A DNA stretch of 36,043 nt from Woeseiaceae bacterium (GTDB taxonomy: Bacteria > Pseudomonadota > Gammaproteobacteria > Steroidobacterales > Woeseiaceae): positions 1 to 36,043 of the forward strand of contig JASJCQ010000026.1 of NCBI GenBank assembly GCA_030065915.1. The letters are read 5' to 3'. Below the pieces are notes generated by a model, which had not been told where the DNA came from, did no database searches, and saw only the letters and a program-made list of their open reading frames with translations. Shown here piece after piece: positions 23,884 to 32,186 of the stretch; positions within the stretch are counted from its first letter, which is position 1; each line of letters opens with the position of its first letter. The translations under genes were made by a program, and so were the position numbers.

Positions 23884-25134
23884 TCAGAAATAGCCGGCAA
23901 GCTGCAGGAAGATGCCGGGGCCAGCGGAGAACTCGAGGTTGGTCAACGGCACCTTGAGTCCACCGAACTCTGTGCCAGGCGGGCCAACCGGGACATTCAG
24001 GCTGCCAAGCAACACGCTGTTGTCCGACAGGCTGTACTGGCCGATCAACTGGAACAACGCGCTGCCGTCAGAGAGGTTCGTAAACAGAGTAGGCGTCACC
24101 GACAACAACGGCGTCATTTCGACAAGGACGTTGCCCGCCAGGTAGTGGCGGCCAATATTGAACAGGTCGCCCCGCAGGAGTTGCTCGGACAACTCCGCAT
24201 TGGCGGCGACGTCCGTCGTCAGGACGTCGTCATCGCCAAGTCCGAACCCGGAATAGAAATACTCGACGGACCCGCTCATGTTCTTGCCGAAGGCGATCCA
24301 GGACAGGCTGCCGTTGAGCAGAAACCGGGTCTTGTAGCCGCCCCCGGAGTCCGTCACTGACACGTCGCTTCTGATCACGGCACCGCCGACGCTCCTGGCT
24401 AACCCTAGTCCGAACACCGGTTCGTCGTAGTGCTTTCCGAACAGGATGTCGAGCTCCGATGCACCGATGAACGCATGGTATTTCAGCAACGCGCTGGAGC
24501 GGCTGGAACTCACGTTGCCGGTGTCCGGTTTCCGCCGGACCACGAGTGCCGCCTGTAGATCGTTGCCGGTCTCGAAGAGCCGCTGTGCGTAGAGCATGTC
24601 GTCGCCCGTCTTGTACTCGGTATCGATCGCGGCCGGGTCGAAAGGATTAACGAGGTCCAGCGATGAGAAAAACAGGCCGTTGCCCCACGACAGCACCTGC
24701 CTCCCGAGCCGGATGACGAAGTCGTCGCTCGTATAGCCGATGGCAAGCCTGTCCATACGATGCAGCGCTAAACGCTTCCCCGAGTCCTCGAAGACGTGTG
24801 TCAGGTCCAGCAGGCGTGTCTCGTCATCCGGGTACAGGGGCACGCCGTCGGCAAGATCGCGTCGATAGGCGACGCGGTCTCCATGCAACAGGAACAATGA
24901 GTAGGCTGCCTCGGCTCGCCATGCGCCTCCCGATGCCTTGAAGTTGAGTCTAAGCTCCCCCTCAGCGTCGAACGGGACGGAGGGTGCAACCGTTCGAATG
25001 ATGCTGTCGCCGGGCAGAGCATTGGCGACCCCCCGGAGCTTGCCGTGACCGCCGAAGTCCGTGTCCGCAGCTGAACCCGCTGCAAGAAACAGGAGCAGCA
25101 GTGTCAGCTCAGGCTTGCGCAATATCGTCAACAA
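23884..25134 (-). CDS. Outer-membrane beta-barrel protein of a Lol-like operon
   Basis: The protein (about 412-416 residues) has a signal peptide (L-T-L-L-L-L-F-L-A-A-G-S-A-A-D) and a body of alternating hydrophobic and polar strands with aromatic girdles, such as F-V-I-R-L-G-R-Q-V-L-S-W-G-N-G-L-F-F. It ends in an aromatic residue (A-G-Y-F) as barrel proteins do. The R-Q-x-L-S-W-G-N-G segment recalls DUF1302 or porin-like proteins that travel with LolA-like and exporter genes. No ATG exists near the start; TTG codons at 25134, 25131 or 25122 are the candidates, all overlapping the ATPase gene, so coupling is likely. It may receive cargo at the outer membrane, which is inferred from position. 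Confidence 0.75.
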   Translation of the reverse strand: MLTILRKPELTLLLLFLAAGSAADTDFGGHGKLRGVANALPGDSIIRTVAPSVPFDAEGELRLNFKASGGAWRAEAAYSLFLLHGDRVAYRRDLADGVPLYPDDETRLLDLTHVFEDSGKRLALHRMDRLAIGYTSDDFVIRLGRQVLSWGNGLFFSSLDLVNPFDPAAIDTEYKTGDDMLYAQRLFETGNDLQAALVVRRKPDTGNVSSSRSSALLKYHAFIGASELDILFGKHYDEPVFGLGLARSVGGAVIRSDVSVTDSGGGYKTRFLLNGSLSWIAFGKNMSGSVEYFYSGFGLGDDDVLTTDVAANAELSEQLLRGDLFNIGRHYLAGNVLVEMTPLLSVTPTLFTNLSDGSALFQLIGQYSLSDNSVLLGSLNVPVGPPGTEFGGLKVPLTNLEFSAGPGIFLQLAGYF

Positions 25135-25795
25135 TGCGCCCGTCCAGCATCTTAATCAGTCGTTTCGCATAGCTCATCACGCGACGGTCATGCGTTGCGA
25201 TGATGAAGGTCGTGCGATGGTGGGTATTCAACTCGGTGAACAGCTCCATCAGCTCATCAGACGTTTTGGAATCGAGGTTCGCGGTCGGCTCATCCGCCAG
25301 GACCAATGCCGGCCTCGACACGATCGCTCTTGCGACGGCAACCCGCTGCTGCTGCCCGCCCGACATCTCGGCGGGTCGCCGTTCCTCGAGACCACCGAGC
25401 CCGACCTCGTCGAGGATGCTCATCGCCAGCGAACGTCGCTTGTCCGCTGCGACGCCCTGGACCTGCATGACGAACTCCACGTTCTCGCGCGCCGACAGCA
25501 CGGGAATCAGGTTGAACGCCTGGAACACGAAGCCAATCTTCTGCAGCCTGAGAGCGGCGAGCTCACCTTTGTTGAGATTGTCGATGCGCTGCTCGTCGAT
25601 ATAGATTTCGCCGGAGTCGGGCACGTCCAGCCCGCCGATCGCATTCAGCAAGGTCGTCTTGCCGCCGCCGGAAGGCGCCGACAGGCAGACGAAACCGCCG
25701 TTCGCTATCTCGATACTCACATGATCGAGCGCGTGAATATCCTCGTCGCCCTGGCGGTAGGTCTTGCACACGTCAACACAGCGTACGGCACTCAT
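25109..25795 (-). CDS. ABC transporter ATPase, LolD/MacB type
   Basis: The 228-residue ATPase has Walker A (S-A-P-S-G-G-G-K-T-T), Q-loop (F-V-F-Q-A-F-N-L), signature M-S-G-G-Q-Q-Q-R-V-A-V-A-R-A, Walker B (L-V-L-A-D-E-P-T) and H-loop (A-T-H-D), so it should hydrolyse ATP. It belongs to the LolD/MacB/FtsE group of mechanotransmitting transporters, which move lipids or lipoproteins within the periplasm rather than across the membrane. The first Gly of Walker A is replaced by Ala. Its start shares one base with the stop of the upstream permease (TGATG), and the beta-barrel gene overlaps its end. Confidence 0.92.
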   Translation of the reverse strand: MSAVRCVDVCKTYRQGDEDIHALDHVSIEIANGGFVCLSAPSGGGKTTLLNAIGGLDVPDSGEIYIDEQRIDNLNKGELAALRLQKIGFVFQAFNLIPVLSARENVEFVMQVQGVAADKRRSLAMSILDEVGLGGLEERRPAEMSGGQQQRVAVARAIVSRPALVLADEPTANLDSKTSDELMELFTELNTHHRTTFIIATHDRRVMSYAKRLIKMLDGRIVDDIAQA

Positions 25796-27018
25796 CAGTC
25801 CACCTTGTGAATAGCTTCAATGGGATCATATCGGGACGCCCGCCAGGCCGGCGAGAGGCTGGCGAGGAATCCCAGTATCAAGACGACGCTGTTGGCCAGC
25901 ACCACGTCCTGCAGGCGCAAGTCCAGCATCAGGATCGACGACGCACCCATCATCTCCATGCCCTTGGCGACGATGGAAACATCGATACCGTCGGGAAATG
26001 CGCTGACCGATAGCCAGGCCAACACGTTGCCGAGGGCAAGCCCGATAATGAGCAGCAACATCGACTCGATCACGATCTGACCGAGAATGCTCGACGGCCG
26101 CATGCCCAGTGCCAGCATCAAACCGATTTCTCGCACGCGCTCGAACACGGCCATGACCAGCGTGTTGACCAGGCCGAACGACAACGCGAGAAAAATGACG
26201 ACGACCCAGACCAGCGTGAAACCGTCCATGACCTCGAGCATCGTACCGAGATAACGATCCAGCTCGGTCCATCGCTGCACGGACACGGAGTTGTCGAACA
26301 CATCGCCCACTGAGTCAGCCACTTCGTCGACCTGGCGGTAGTTGTCACCGAACACGATCGCCTCGGTGACCTGGTCCGGTACGCCGAGCATGGTTTGCAA
26401 CGTCTCCTTGCCGGTCAGTACCCAGGTTTCCTCCCACAGCTCCACCTTCGCGTTGAAGACGCCGACGATCCGGAAACCGCGGTCCGCGATATCGTTGTCG
26501 GGCGTCTGGCTCATCAGGACGATGCGATTGCCGAGCCTGGTCTTGAGACGTTCCAGCAGTTTGGCGCCGATCAGGACACCCTGGTCCGAGACGCCTTCGA
26601 GGTAACGTCCGTCGATCGTTTCGAGATCGACGAACGTGAAGTCCGCCTCGCGCTCCGGGTCTATACCGAGCAATGTGACACCCCGCGACTCGCGTTCGCT
26701 GGAGATCACCGCGGGCACGCTCAATCGCGTCGACCACGAGCTGAAGCCGCGCCCTTCGAGCCGCCCCGCGATCCCGCTGTCCGGCACAGGCAGCAGGTTA
26801 TTTACGGTCGGATCGTCGCCGTAGTTTGGGTTGCGTGCCTGCACATGGCCGGGGATCACACTGATGCCATCATGGACCATCTGCGACACCATGCCCTGCG
26901 TCATCGCCGTCATGAAGATCATCGCCCACACGCCGACGGTGATCGCACTGAGCATGATCAGCGTGCGCCGGTGATTGCGAAACAGGTTGCGCCAGGCGAG
27001 TTTGATCAGGATGCGCAT
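25795..27018 (-). CDS. ABC transporter permease, FtsX/LolC-E family (second)
   Basis: The 407-residue protein has the MacB/LolCE architecture: one N-terminal membrane helix (about 18-40), a periplasmic domain of about 220 residues (MacB_PCD-like, I-P-G-H-V-Q-A-R-N-P), then three C-terminal helices (about 270-300, 315-345 and 370-390) with F-E-R-V-R-E-I-G-L-M-L-A-L-G-M, the conserved FtsX coupling-helix region. It forms the membrane part with the upstream permease and the ATPase. The N-terminus (L-A-W-R-N-L-F-R-N-H-R-R-T) is typical of the LolC/E branch. The gap from the upstream permease is 16 bases. Confidence 0.9.
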   Translation of the reverse strand: MRILIKLAWRNLFRNHRRTLIMLSAITVGVWAMIFMTAMTQGMVSQMVHDGISVIPGHVQARNPNYGDDPTVNNLLPVPDSGIAGRLEGRGFSSWSTRLSVPAVISSERESRGVTLLGIDPEREADFTFVDLETIDGRYLEGVSDQGVLIGAKLLERLKTRLGNRIVLMSQTPDNDIADRGFRIVGVFNAKVELWEETWVLTGKETLQTMLGVPDQVTEAIVFGDNYRQVDEVADSVGDVFDNSVSVQRWTELDRYLGTMLEVMDGFTLVWVVVIFLALSFGLVNTLVMAVFERVREIGLMLALGMRPSSILGQIVIESMLLLIIGLALGNVLAWLSVSAFPDGIDVSIVAKGMEMMGASSILMLDLRLQDVVLANSVVLILGFLASLSPAWRASRYDPIEAIHKVD

Positions 27019-27034
27019 CGTTGCCTTACCGTGC

Positions 27035-28252
27035 TCATGCCGCGCGCATCGCTTCGACGGGCTGCAGGCGATTCAGTCGGAACGCCGGGTACAGCGTGGC
27101 CAGGATCGACACGAGAAAGACGACGAACGGGCCGGCAAACAAGGTCACCACGCTGATGCCCGGGTACAGACGCGCGGGCAGGTTGAATCGGACGGCCATC
27201 TCCTCCATGCCGGGCACGACAAAGCCGGTCACACCGAAATAAGCGGTCAGGATGCCGCCGAGCAGCGCGCCCAGCAGGATGCCGATCGCCCCCATCAGTG
27301 CGGTCTCGAGCAGCACCAGCCTGCCGAGGCGCCCCGGGGCAATGCCGAGCGCCATCAGGATGCCGAATTCCCGCGTCCTCTCGAGGACCGACATCAATCC
27401 GGTATTGAGCACGCTGAATGCGACAAGGATGACAAGCACGCCGTAGACGAAGAAGCTGGAACTCAGGTCGGCCGTGATCGCCTGCTTGAGACCCGGCTGC
27501 AGCGCCGTCCAGTCGTGCAGCTCCAGATCGTCGGGCAGCAGCGCCCTGATGCGCTGCCGGTAGTCCGATGCGGAATCGATCGTCGGCGCGTTGATCACGA
27601 TTTGGTGACCGCTGCCCCGCATGTAGAACACCTCCTGGAACGTGGCCAGCGGGATCTCGGCAATGCTGCGGTCGAGATCGGGGATGCCGCTGTCGAAGAT
27701 GCCGACGATAGTCATAACGGCTGCGGCGAAGGAGCCGTCCCGCCCGCTGCCAAGCATCGTCAGTTCGTCGCCTACCGAAACGCGAAGGTTCCTTGCAAGC
27801 ACCGTTCCGATAATCACCTCGTCGCCGGACTCGACGAAGCGCCCGTCGGTCACCAGCCCGGGAATGCTGGACGCGCTCGGCTCGAATGCCGGTTCGACGC
27901 CGTACACGGCGATGCCGTAGGAGCGTTGCTCACTGGATGCAAGGACGAACCCGCTTGCTCGCGCCGCGATATCGGCGTCGGGAAAGTCCTGTCGGAGTCT
28001 TGACGCAAGCGGCACGATCTCCGCCACCGTCTGTCGCATACTGCCGTCGTCGATGTAGCCCGGTGCCTGTACCTGCATATGCCCGCTGAAGGCGCGCAGC
28101 GAATTGTTGATCATCAGGTCGTAGACAGAGAACTGGAACGAGATCATGAAGACGAGTAGCACGTTCGAAAAGACCATCGCGCCGATCGTCAGCCAGGTGC
28201 GCCTCGCGTGCCGCCACAGGTTTCGCCAGGCCAGTCGGAGTGTGAGTATCAA
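27035..28252 (-). CDS. ABC transporter permease, FtsX/LolC-E family (first)
   Basis: The 405-residue protein repeats the same design: L-A-W-R-N-L-W-R-H-A-R-R-T at the N-terminus, a membrane helix (about 18-40), a periplasmic domain with S-G-H-M-Q-V-Q-A-P-G-Y, and three C-terminal helices with L-E-R-T-R-E-F-G-I-L-M-A-L-G-I. Two different permeases suggest a heterodimer like LolC-LolE. The start is a TTG at 28252 with AGAGAG 8 bases upstream, inside the end of the LolA-like gene, whose stop is 4 bases away; no ATG lies near the family N-terminus. Confidence 0.88.
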   Translation of the reverse strand: MILTLRLAWRNLWRHARRTWLTIGAMVFSNVLLVFMISFQFSVYDLMINNSLRAFSGHMQVQAPGYIDDGSMRQTVAEIVPLASRLRQDFPDADIAARASGFVLASSEQRSYGIAVYGVEPAFEPSASSIPGLVTDGRFVESGDEVIIGTVLARNLRVSVGDELTMLGSGRDGSFAAAVMTIVGIFDSGIPDLDRSIAEIPLATFQEVFYMRGSGHQIVINAPTIDSASDYRQRIRALLPDDLELHDWTALQPGLKQAITADLSSSFFVYGVLVILVAFSVLNTGLMSVLERTREFGILMALGIAPGRLGRLVLLETALMGAIGILLGALLGGILTAYFGVTGFVVPGMEEMAVRFNLPARLYPGISVVTLFAGPFVVFLVSILATLYPAFRLNRLQPVEAMRAA

Positions 28253-28256
28253 GTGA

Positions 28257-29009
28257 CTACTCTCTGGGATTTCTCAAGTTGGACAGCGTGAACAGGCTGT
28301 CCGTTACGTCAACCTCATACTCGACCTTTTGCACGCTTATCTCGGTCCACTCGTCGGCTTCGTCGGTCTTCTGCATGCGCTGCCGGCTGGCGACCGTTCG
28401 GCCACCCATATCGTCAATCTCGAGCGTAGTCAGCGCCTTGACCAGCGCGCCATCCTGGTCGTAGAAACGATGCTCGAGCACGACATGGTCTTCGCGAATC
28501 ATCAGCACCTCACGTCCCCAGACAACCGCCGCATCCTCGAACGGCACCGACTCGATTTCATAGACCATGAGTTCGTCACGCTCCGTCGTCGAGATCAGGG
28601 TGTGCGCATACTGGTCGACGATGTCGTCGGCCCGGGCGACGTCCTTGTTAGAGAAGTCCGAGCCCATCCAGCTTTGACCCATCATCGACGACGGGATCTT
28701 GATGACCCGGTTAATGCGCGGCGAGAAGGTCCACATCTCGTTGTCATTCGTCAGGGTCGCATTGCCGCGGTCCTTACGCGGCTCGGTGACGCGAACCAGG
28801 GAACGCTCGTCCCCCTTGGTCCACGCTTGCATGGACATGCTGCGCTCCCAGTCGGGGCGATGAATGACCATCGTCATCTCGCTGTAGGAGGAAATGCCAC
28901 GCCAATGATCGACAGCCGCCCTGACAATGTCGGTGGCCGACGCCTGTTCTTCACCGGCCAGGGGCCAGCAGGCAAACAGCAGCACGCAAATGAATGAAAG
29001 GCGAAGCAT
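28257..29009 (-). CDS. LolA-like outer membrane lipoprotein-sorting protein
   Basis: The 250-residue protein has a signal peptide (M-L-R-L-S-F-I-C-V-L-L-F-A-C-W-P-L-A-G) and a beta-sheet body with W-R-G-I-S-S-Y-S-E-M-T-M-V-I, then M-W-T-F-S-P-R-I-N-R-V-I-K-I-P, the signature of the large LolA-like group that accompanies RND or ABC exporters. LolA itself carries lipoproteins between membranes in a hydrophobic groove; here it would take cargo from the two permeases. I chose the ATG at 29009. A TTG at 29045 would add 12 residues with a basic start, so the start is not certain. It is the first gene of a five-gene operon. Confidence 0.85.
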   Translation of the reverse strand: MLRLSFICVLLFACWPLAGEEQASATDIVRAAVDHWRGISSYSEMTMVIHRPDWERSMSMQAWTKGDERSLVRVTEPRKDRGNATLTNDNEMWTFSPRINRVIKIPSSMMGQSWMGSDFSNKDVARADDIVDQYAHTLISTTERDELMVYEIESVPFEDAAVVWGREVLMIREDHVVLEHRFYDQDGALVKALTTLEIDDMGGRTVASRQRMQKTDEADEWTEISVQKVEYEVDVTDSLFTLSNLRNPRE

Positions 29010-29052
29010 GCGGAAAAGGATGCGCTTGCCGAACAGGCACCGCAATACGTAG

Positions 29053-29073
29053 TGGCCCGCCCGCGGCGGGCCA
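29053..29073. terminator. GC-rich stem-loop between DUF6356 and LolA-like genes
   Basis: TGGCCCGCC pairs perfectly with GGCGGGCCA around a CGC loop. On the minus strand it follows the DUF6356 stop codon by about 40 bases and could end that transcript, but no T-run follows on that strand. On the plus strand a GGTTTTATT stretch follows after about ten bases, so efficiency is uncertain. Confidence 0.4.
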
Positions 29074-29111
29074 GGGGAAGAAGGTTTTATTGAATCGCCA
29101 GGACGCGTTGC

Positions 29112-29366
29112 TCAGGCGACGACTTTGCCGTCAGCGGCGGCTTCCTTGTCCTTCAATCGGCTGCGATTGGTCACCATCCGGTCATACAGGCCGGTGATGC
29201 ACTGGCTGCCGGTTTTCTCGAACATGAAGGGAAAGATCGCGTGAACACCGCAGCAGAACGCGGCCTTGAACATCGACAGGCTGAATCCCATCGCCGAGGA
29301 AAAGTGCTCGGTGTAGGACTCTCCGACGGTAGCGGGATGGTCTGTGAACCTGTCTTTCAAAGCCAT
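29112..29366 (-). CDS. DUF6356 family small membrane protein
   Basis: The 84-residue protein matches DUF6356: F-T-D-H-P-A-T-V-G-E-S-Y-T-E-H (residues 7-21), then a hydrophobic segment (about 24-50) with C-C-G-V-H-A-I-F-P-F-M-F and T-G-S-Q. The function is unknown. The ATG at 29366 has AAGGAG 6 bases upstream; the ATG two codons earlier is directly adjacent to that site and is less likely. It is divergent from an Lrp/AsnC gene, so it may be its local target. Confidence 0.85.
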   Translation of the reverse strand: MALKDRFTDHPATVGESYTEHFSSAMGFSLSMFKAAFCCGVHAIFPFMFEKTGSQCITGLYDRMVTNRSRLKDKEAAADGKVVA

Positions 29367-29372
29367 ATGCAT

Positions 29373-29482
29373 CTCCTTTTCCGAATTATCGGCAAATTCG
29401 CGAAAATCATTATTGCGTTTTCTTATACAATTTCGGCTAGAATTTGAACATACGTTTCATAAGATACTTTATATCGGAACTA
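29373..29482. promoter_or_regulatory. AT-rich divergent region between DUF6356 and Lrp-type genes
   Basis: This gap is markedly more AT-rich than its surroundings and separates two divergent genes. TAGAAT at 29438-29443 with TTGCGT at 29413-29418 is a possible plus-strand promoter with a 19-base spacer, and GATAAT appears on the minus strand near 29384-29390. Lrp-type proteins favour AT-rich bent DNA, so autoregulation here is plausible. I could not define a palindromic operator. Confidence 0.4.
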
Positions 29483-29932
29483 ATGGACACAAAAGACCGC
29501 CAAATACTCCGAATCCTCCAGTCAGACGCGGGACTTTCGATGGCCGAGCTGGCCGACCGCTGCGCGCTGTCGAAAACGGCGGTCTGGCGGCGCGTCCGTG
29601 ACCTCGAGAAGCAGGGCATCATCCAGTCACGAACCACTGAACTGGATGCAGAGGCCCTGGGGTTCAGTCTGACGGTGTTTGCGCTGGTCAGCACAAACCA
29701 GCACAGCGACGAGTGGTTCAGTCGCTTCGAGAAGGCCGTGAACTCGATCCCGGAGATTCTCGACTTCTACCGGACGAGCGGCAGTATTGATTACCTGTTA
29801 AAGGTCGTGGCGCGCGACGTGCGGCACTACGATGAGATTTACAAACGCCTGATCCGCGAGGTCGACTTCGCCGACATCAGCTCGACGTTTGTGATGGAGA
29901 CGTTCAAGTCAGGGCATCAGCTTCCGATCTGA
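29483..29932 (+). CDS. Lrp/AsnC family transcriptional regulator
   Basis: The 149-residue protein has an N-terminal helix-turn-helix (A-E-L-A-D-R-C-A-L-S-K-T-A-V-W-R-R-V, about residues 21-38) and a C-terminal RAM/AsnC ligand-binding domain with L-D-F-Y-R-T-S-G-S-I-D-Y-L-L-K-V. Such proteins usually form octamers that bind amino acids. The ATG at 29483 is the family-like start; an upstream TTG would add 13 residues. It overlaps the convergent AI-2E transporter gene by 16 nt at its 3' end. Ligand and targets are unknown; DUF6356 is the nearest candidate target. Confidence 0.93.
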   Translation: MDTKDRQILRILQSDAGLSMAELADRCALSKTAVWRRVRDLEKQGIIQSRTTELDAEALGFSLTVFALVSTNQHSDEWFSRFEKAVNSIPEILDFYRTSGSIDYLLKVVARDVRHYDEIYKRLIREVDFADISSTFVMETFKSGHQLPI

Positions 29933-31032
29933 TCCGGCACCGTCTCCGACTCCGACTCCAACTCGTCGATGTCTTCCTGTCTTCGCTCGGCCGCTTCGTG
30001 CTGTGCATCGCGCTCGGAGCCTATCAGGATCGCAATCCAGCGCGTACTCTCGTCGCCCTCCAGCCAGAGTTTCAGCGTCATCGTCAACGGGACTGAGAGC
30101 AGCATGCCGACCGGGCCAAAGACCCAACCCCAGAAAACGAGGCCGACGAACACAATCAGCGGCGAGATGCCGACGCCGTAACCCATCAGCCTCGGCTCAA
30201 TCAGGTTGCCGAACATGATGTTAATCAGGACGAAACCGATCATCGTCGCGGTCGCTGCTTCCGGCCCGATCTGCACGAGCGCCAACAGGATCGCGGGAAC
30301 AGCCGCAATGATGGATCCGATGGTCGGGACGTAGTTCAGCAGGAATGCGAGCATGCCCCAGAGCTGCGGGAAATCGAGACCGATCGCGCTCGTCAGTCCC
30401 CACGCGAGCAAACCGGTCGCGATGCTGACCAGCGTCTTGATGCTGAGGTACCGCCCAAGGTTCGACAGGAACAATTTGGGCTTCTCCAGAGACCCTTCGC
30501 GGGCGCCGAACGCGGCCTCCATCTTGGTCCGCAGCGTTGACGCTTCGAGCAGGATGAAGACGACGGTGAAGAAGATCAGGAAGACGTTAGTCAACACGTC
30601 CCTGACGCCGTTCAGGATATTGGCCGCGAGGCCCATGGCCCATCCCGGGTTCACCAGGTCGCCGAGAGTATCGACGGATTCGTCTACGCCGAGGTGTTCG
30701 ACTACAAACTCCAGGACGCCCCTGACGATACCGTCCAGTCGTTGCTGGTATTCCGGCAACGCGGCGGTGAATTGCGCGACCGAACGCCCGACGATGCTGC
30801 CGACAAATGTCAGCATCATCATGATTACGATGACGATGATGAGAGCCGCCAGCACCGCAGGCACCCGCTTCTTCTGCATCCAGAGCATCGGCCGCACGGT
30901 AATCAACGCGATGAACGTCGCCAGCAACAGGGGCACCATCAGCACCTTCGCCATTTGCAGGCCGTAGACAACCACGATCACGGCCGCGAAGCTGATCAGT
31001 GCGCCGGCTTTGTCGGTAGTCTGGACGTTCAA
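29917..31032 (-). CDS. AI-2E (PerM/YdiK) family transporter
   Basis: The 371-residue protein has the eight-helix plan of AI-2E family exporters: an N-terminal helix pair (about 12-45), a further hydrophobic segment (57-80), a soluble segment with T-A-A-L-P-E-Y-Q-Q-R-L, then helices from about 150 with the conserved A-F-L-L-N-Y-V-P-T-I-G-S and I-M-F-G-N-L-I-E-P-R-L-M-G. Family members export autoinducer-2 or act as Na+/H+ antiporters; the substrate here is unknown. The start is a TTG at 31032 with CGAGGT 8 bases upstream. The acidic C-terminal tail (D-I-D-E-L-E-S-E-S-E) is soluble. Confidence 0.88.
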   Translation of the reverse strand: MNVQTTDKAGALISFAAVIVVVYGLQMAKVLMVPLLLATFIALITVRPMLWMQKKRVPAVLAALIIVIVIMMMLTFVGSIVGRSVAQFTAALPEYQQRLDGIVRGVLEFVVEHLGVDESVDTLGDLVNPGWAMGLAANILNGVRDVLTNVFLIFFTVVFILLEASTLRTKMEAAFGAREGSLEKPKLFLSNLGRYLSIKTLVSIATGLLAWGLTSAIGLDFPQLWGMLAFLLNYVPTIGSIIAAVPAILLALVQIGPEAATATMIGFVLINIMFGNLIEPRLMGYGVGISPLIVFVGLVFWGWVFGPVGMLLSVPLTMTLKLWLEGDESTRWIAILIGSERDAQHEAAERRQEDIDELESESETVPDQIGS

Positions 31033-31060
31033 AGGCTTACCTCGAGATCAAGGTCGTGAT

Positions 31061-31076
31061 CATCGCACAAGCGATG
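31061..31076. other. Short stem-loop in the AI-2E/thioredoxin divergent gap
   Basis: CATCGC (31061-31066) and GCGATG (31071-31076) form a perfect 6-bp inverted repeat with an ACAA spacer, about 30 bases upstream of the AI-2E transporter start and 72 bases before the thioredoxin-like gene. It could be an operator or a leader hairpin; no cognate regulator is apparent. Confidence 0.3.
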
Positions 31077-31147
31077 CGCTTCGCCTACTTGCCTCGGGGA
31101 TGGCCCGGCGCGACACTGTCGCAACCCCAACAGACGAGAGATAGAAC

Positions 31148-31714
31148 ATGGCCGCAGTCGAATCACAAATGCTGGAACTCGGGACATCAGCACCGGCGTT
31201 TTCGTTGCCCGACCCTGACGGCAACGTGCATGCATTGCCGGACGACGGCAATCCGTTGCTCGTTATGTTCATCTGCAATCACTGTCCTTTCGTCGTCCAC
31301 GTCCGGGAAGCCCTGGCGGCCCTGGCAACCGACTACCCGAATGTGAACATCGTCGCGATCAACAGCAACGACGCCGAGGCCTACCCGGCAGATGCGCCGG
31401 ACAAGATGAAGCTTGAAGCGGTAACGCAGGGCTACACGTTCCCCTACCTGTTCGATGAGGACCAGTCCGTCGCCAAGGCCTATCGCGCCGCCTGCACGCC
31501 AGACTTCTTCCTGTTCGATGGCGACCTGAAGCTGGTGTATCGCGGTCAGCTCGACGACAGTCGCCCGTCGAACGGCAAGCCGGTGACGGGCAAGGACCTG
31601 CGCGCGGCGATGGATGCTGTACTCGCGGCACGCCCGGTCAGCACGGAACAGGCGCCGAGTATCGGCTGCAACATCAAATGGAAGCCCGGCAACGCACCGG
31701 ACTATTTCGGATAG
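31148..31714 (+). CDS. Thioredoxin-like (AhpC/TSA-type) protein
   Basis: The 188-residue protein begins with an AhpC/TlpA-like segment (L-G-T-S-A-P-A-F-S-L-P-D-P-D-G) and has a C43-N-H-C46-P-F active site within F-I-C-N-H-C-P-F-V. It keeps the F-Y/C-T-P-D-F-F-L-F (cis-Pro) segment near residue 118. The CxxC redox pair suggests disulfide exchange or peroxide reduction in the cytoplasm, since there is no signal peptide. A further Cys near the end (I-G-C-N-I-K-W-K) is conserved in this small group as I recall it. The ATG is preceded by GAGAGA. The convergent neighbour is 12 bases away. Confidence 0.85.
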   Translation: MAAVESQMLELGTSAPAFSLPDPDGNVHALPDDGNPLLVMFICNHCPFVVHVREALAALATDYPNVNIVAINSNDAEAYPADAPDKMKLEAVTQGYTFPYLFDEDQSVAKAYRAACTPDFFLFDGDLKLVYRGQLDDSRPSNGKPVTGKDLRAAMDAVLAARPVSTEQAPSIGCNIKWKPGNAPDYFG

Positions 31715-31726
31715 TCCTTAAGTGCC

Positions 31727-32131
31727 TTAGCGAATGAGGCCCGGGACCGGCTCGGGCGGACGCCTGGGCGTGTAACGCTCGATTTCATCGTCACTGATCG
31801 ACTGGATTTTGATTCGCCAGCGCCCCAGCGTCGTGCTGATGCGCAACTGGTATCGACCGCCCTGCTTGAAGAGCTTCAGGCCGTTACCCTTTCTCTTGGT
31901 ATGCAGCACGCGACCGACGTGCGCGCCTGTGCTCGCATCGATCAGCGTTATATCGAGCGCAACAAGCGACTCGTAATCGGCATCGAGCCGCCAATCCAGC
32001 AGCCAGGCGCCGTCGACCTCGAACGCCTGCGTCGTCGTACTCTTGCTTCCGCTGAACTCGCGGACGAGCTCCCCCGCATTGGCGAGGGGCTGCAGTAACA
32101 GCAGGATGGCCGCGGCAATTAACACTCTCAT
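31727..32131 (-). CDS. Small secreted protein of unknown function
   Basis: The 134-residue product has a signal peptide (M-R-V-L-I-A-A-A-I-L-L-L-L-Q-P-L-A-N-A, cleavage after A-N-A) and a mature part of about 115 residues with beta-like segments (Q-A-F-E-V-D-G-A-W-L-L-D-W-R-L, Y-Q-L-R-I-S-T-T-L-G-R-W-R-I-K-I-Q). The layout is like small beta-sandwich periplasmic proteins. The tail is Pro/Arg-rich. AAGGATT lies 9 bases upstream of the ATG. It lies 55 bases downstream of the LysR gene on the same strand. No known family was recognised. Confidence 0.7.
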   Translation of the reverse strand: MRVLIAAAILLLLQPLANAGELVREFSGSKSTTTQAFEVDGAWLLDWRLDADYESLVALDITLIDASTGAHVGRVLHTKRKGNGLKLFKQGGRYQLRISTTLGRWRIKIQSISDDEIERYTPRRPPEPVPGLIR

Positions 32132-32186
32132 TGATGAATCCTTCCCTAGACGTTCGGGCTTTTGCATGCCAGGTTTCGACTGCGAA

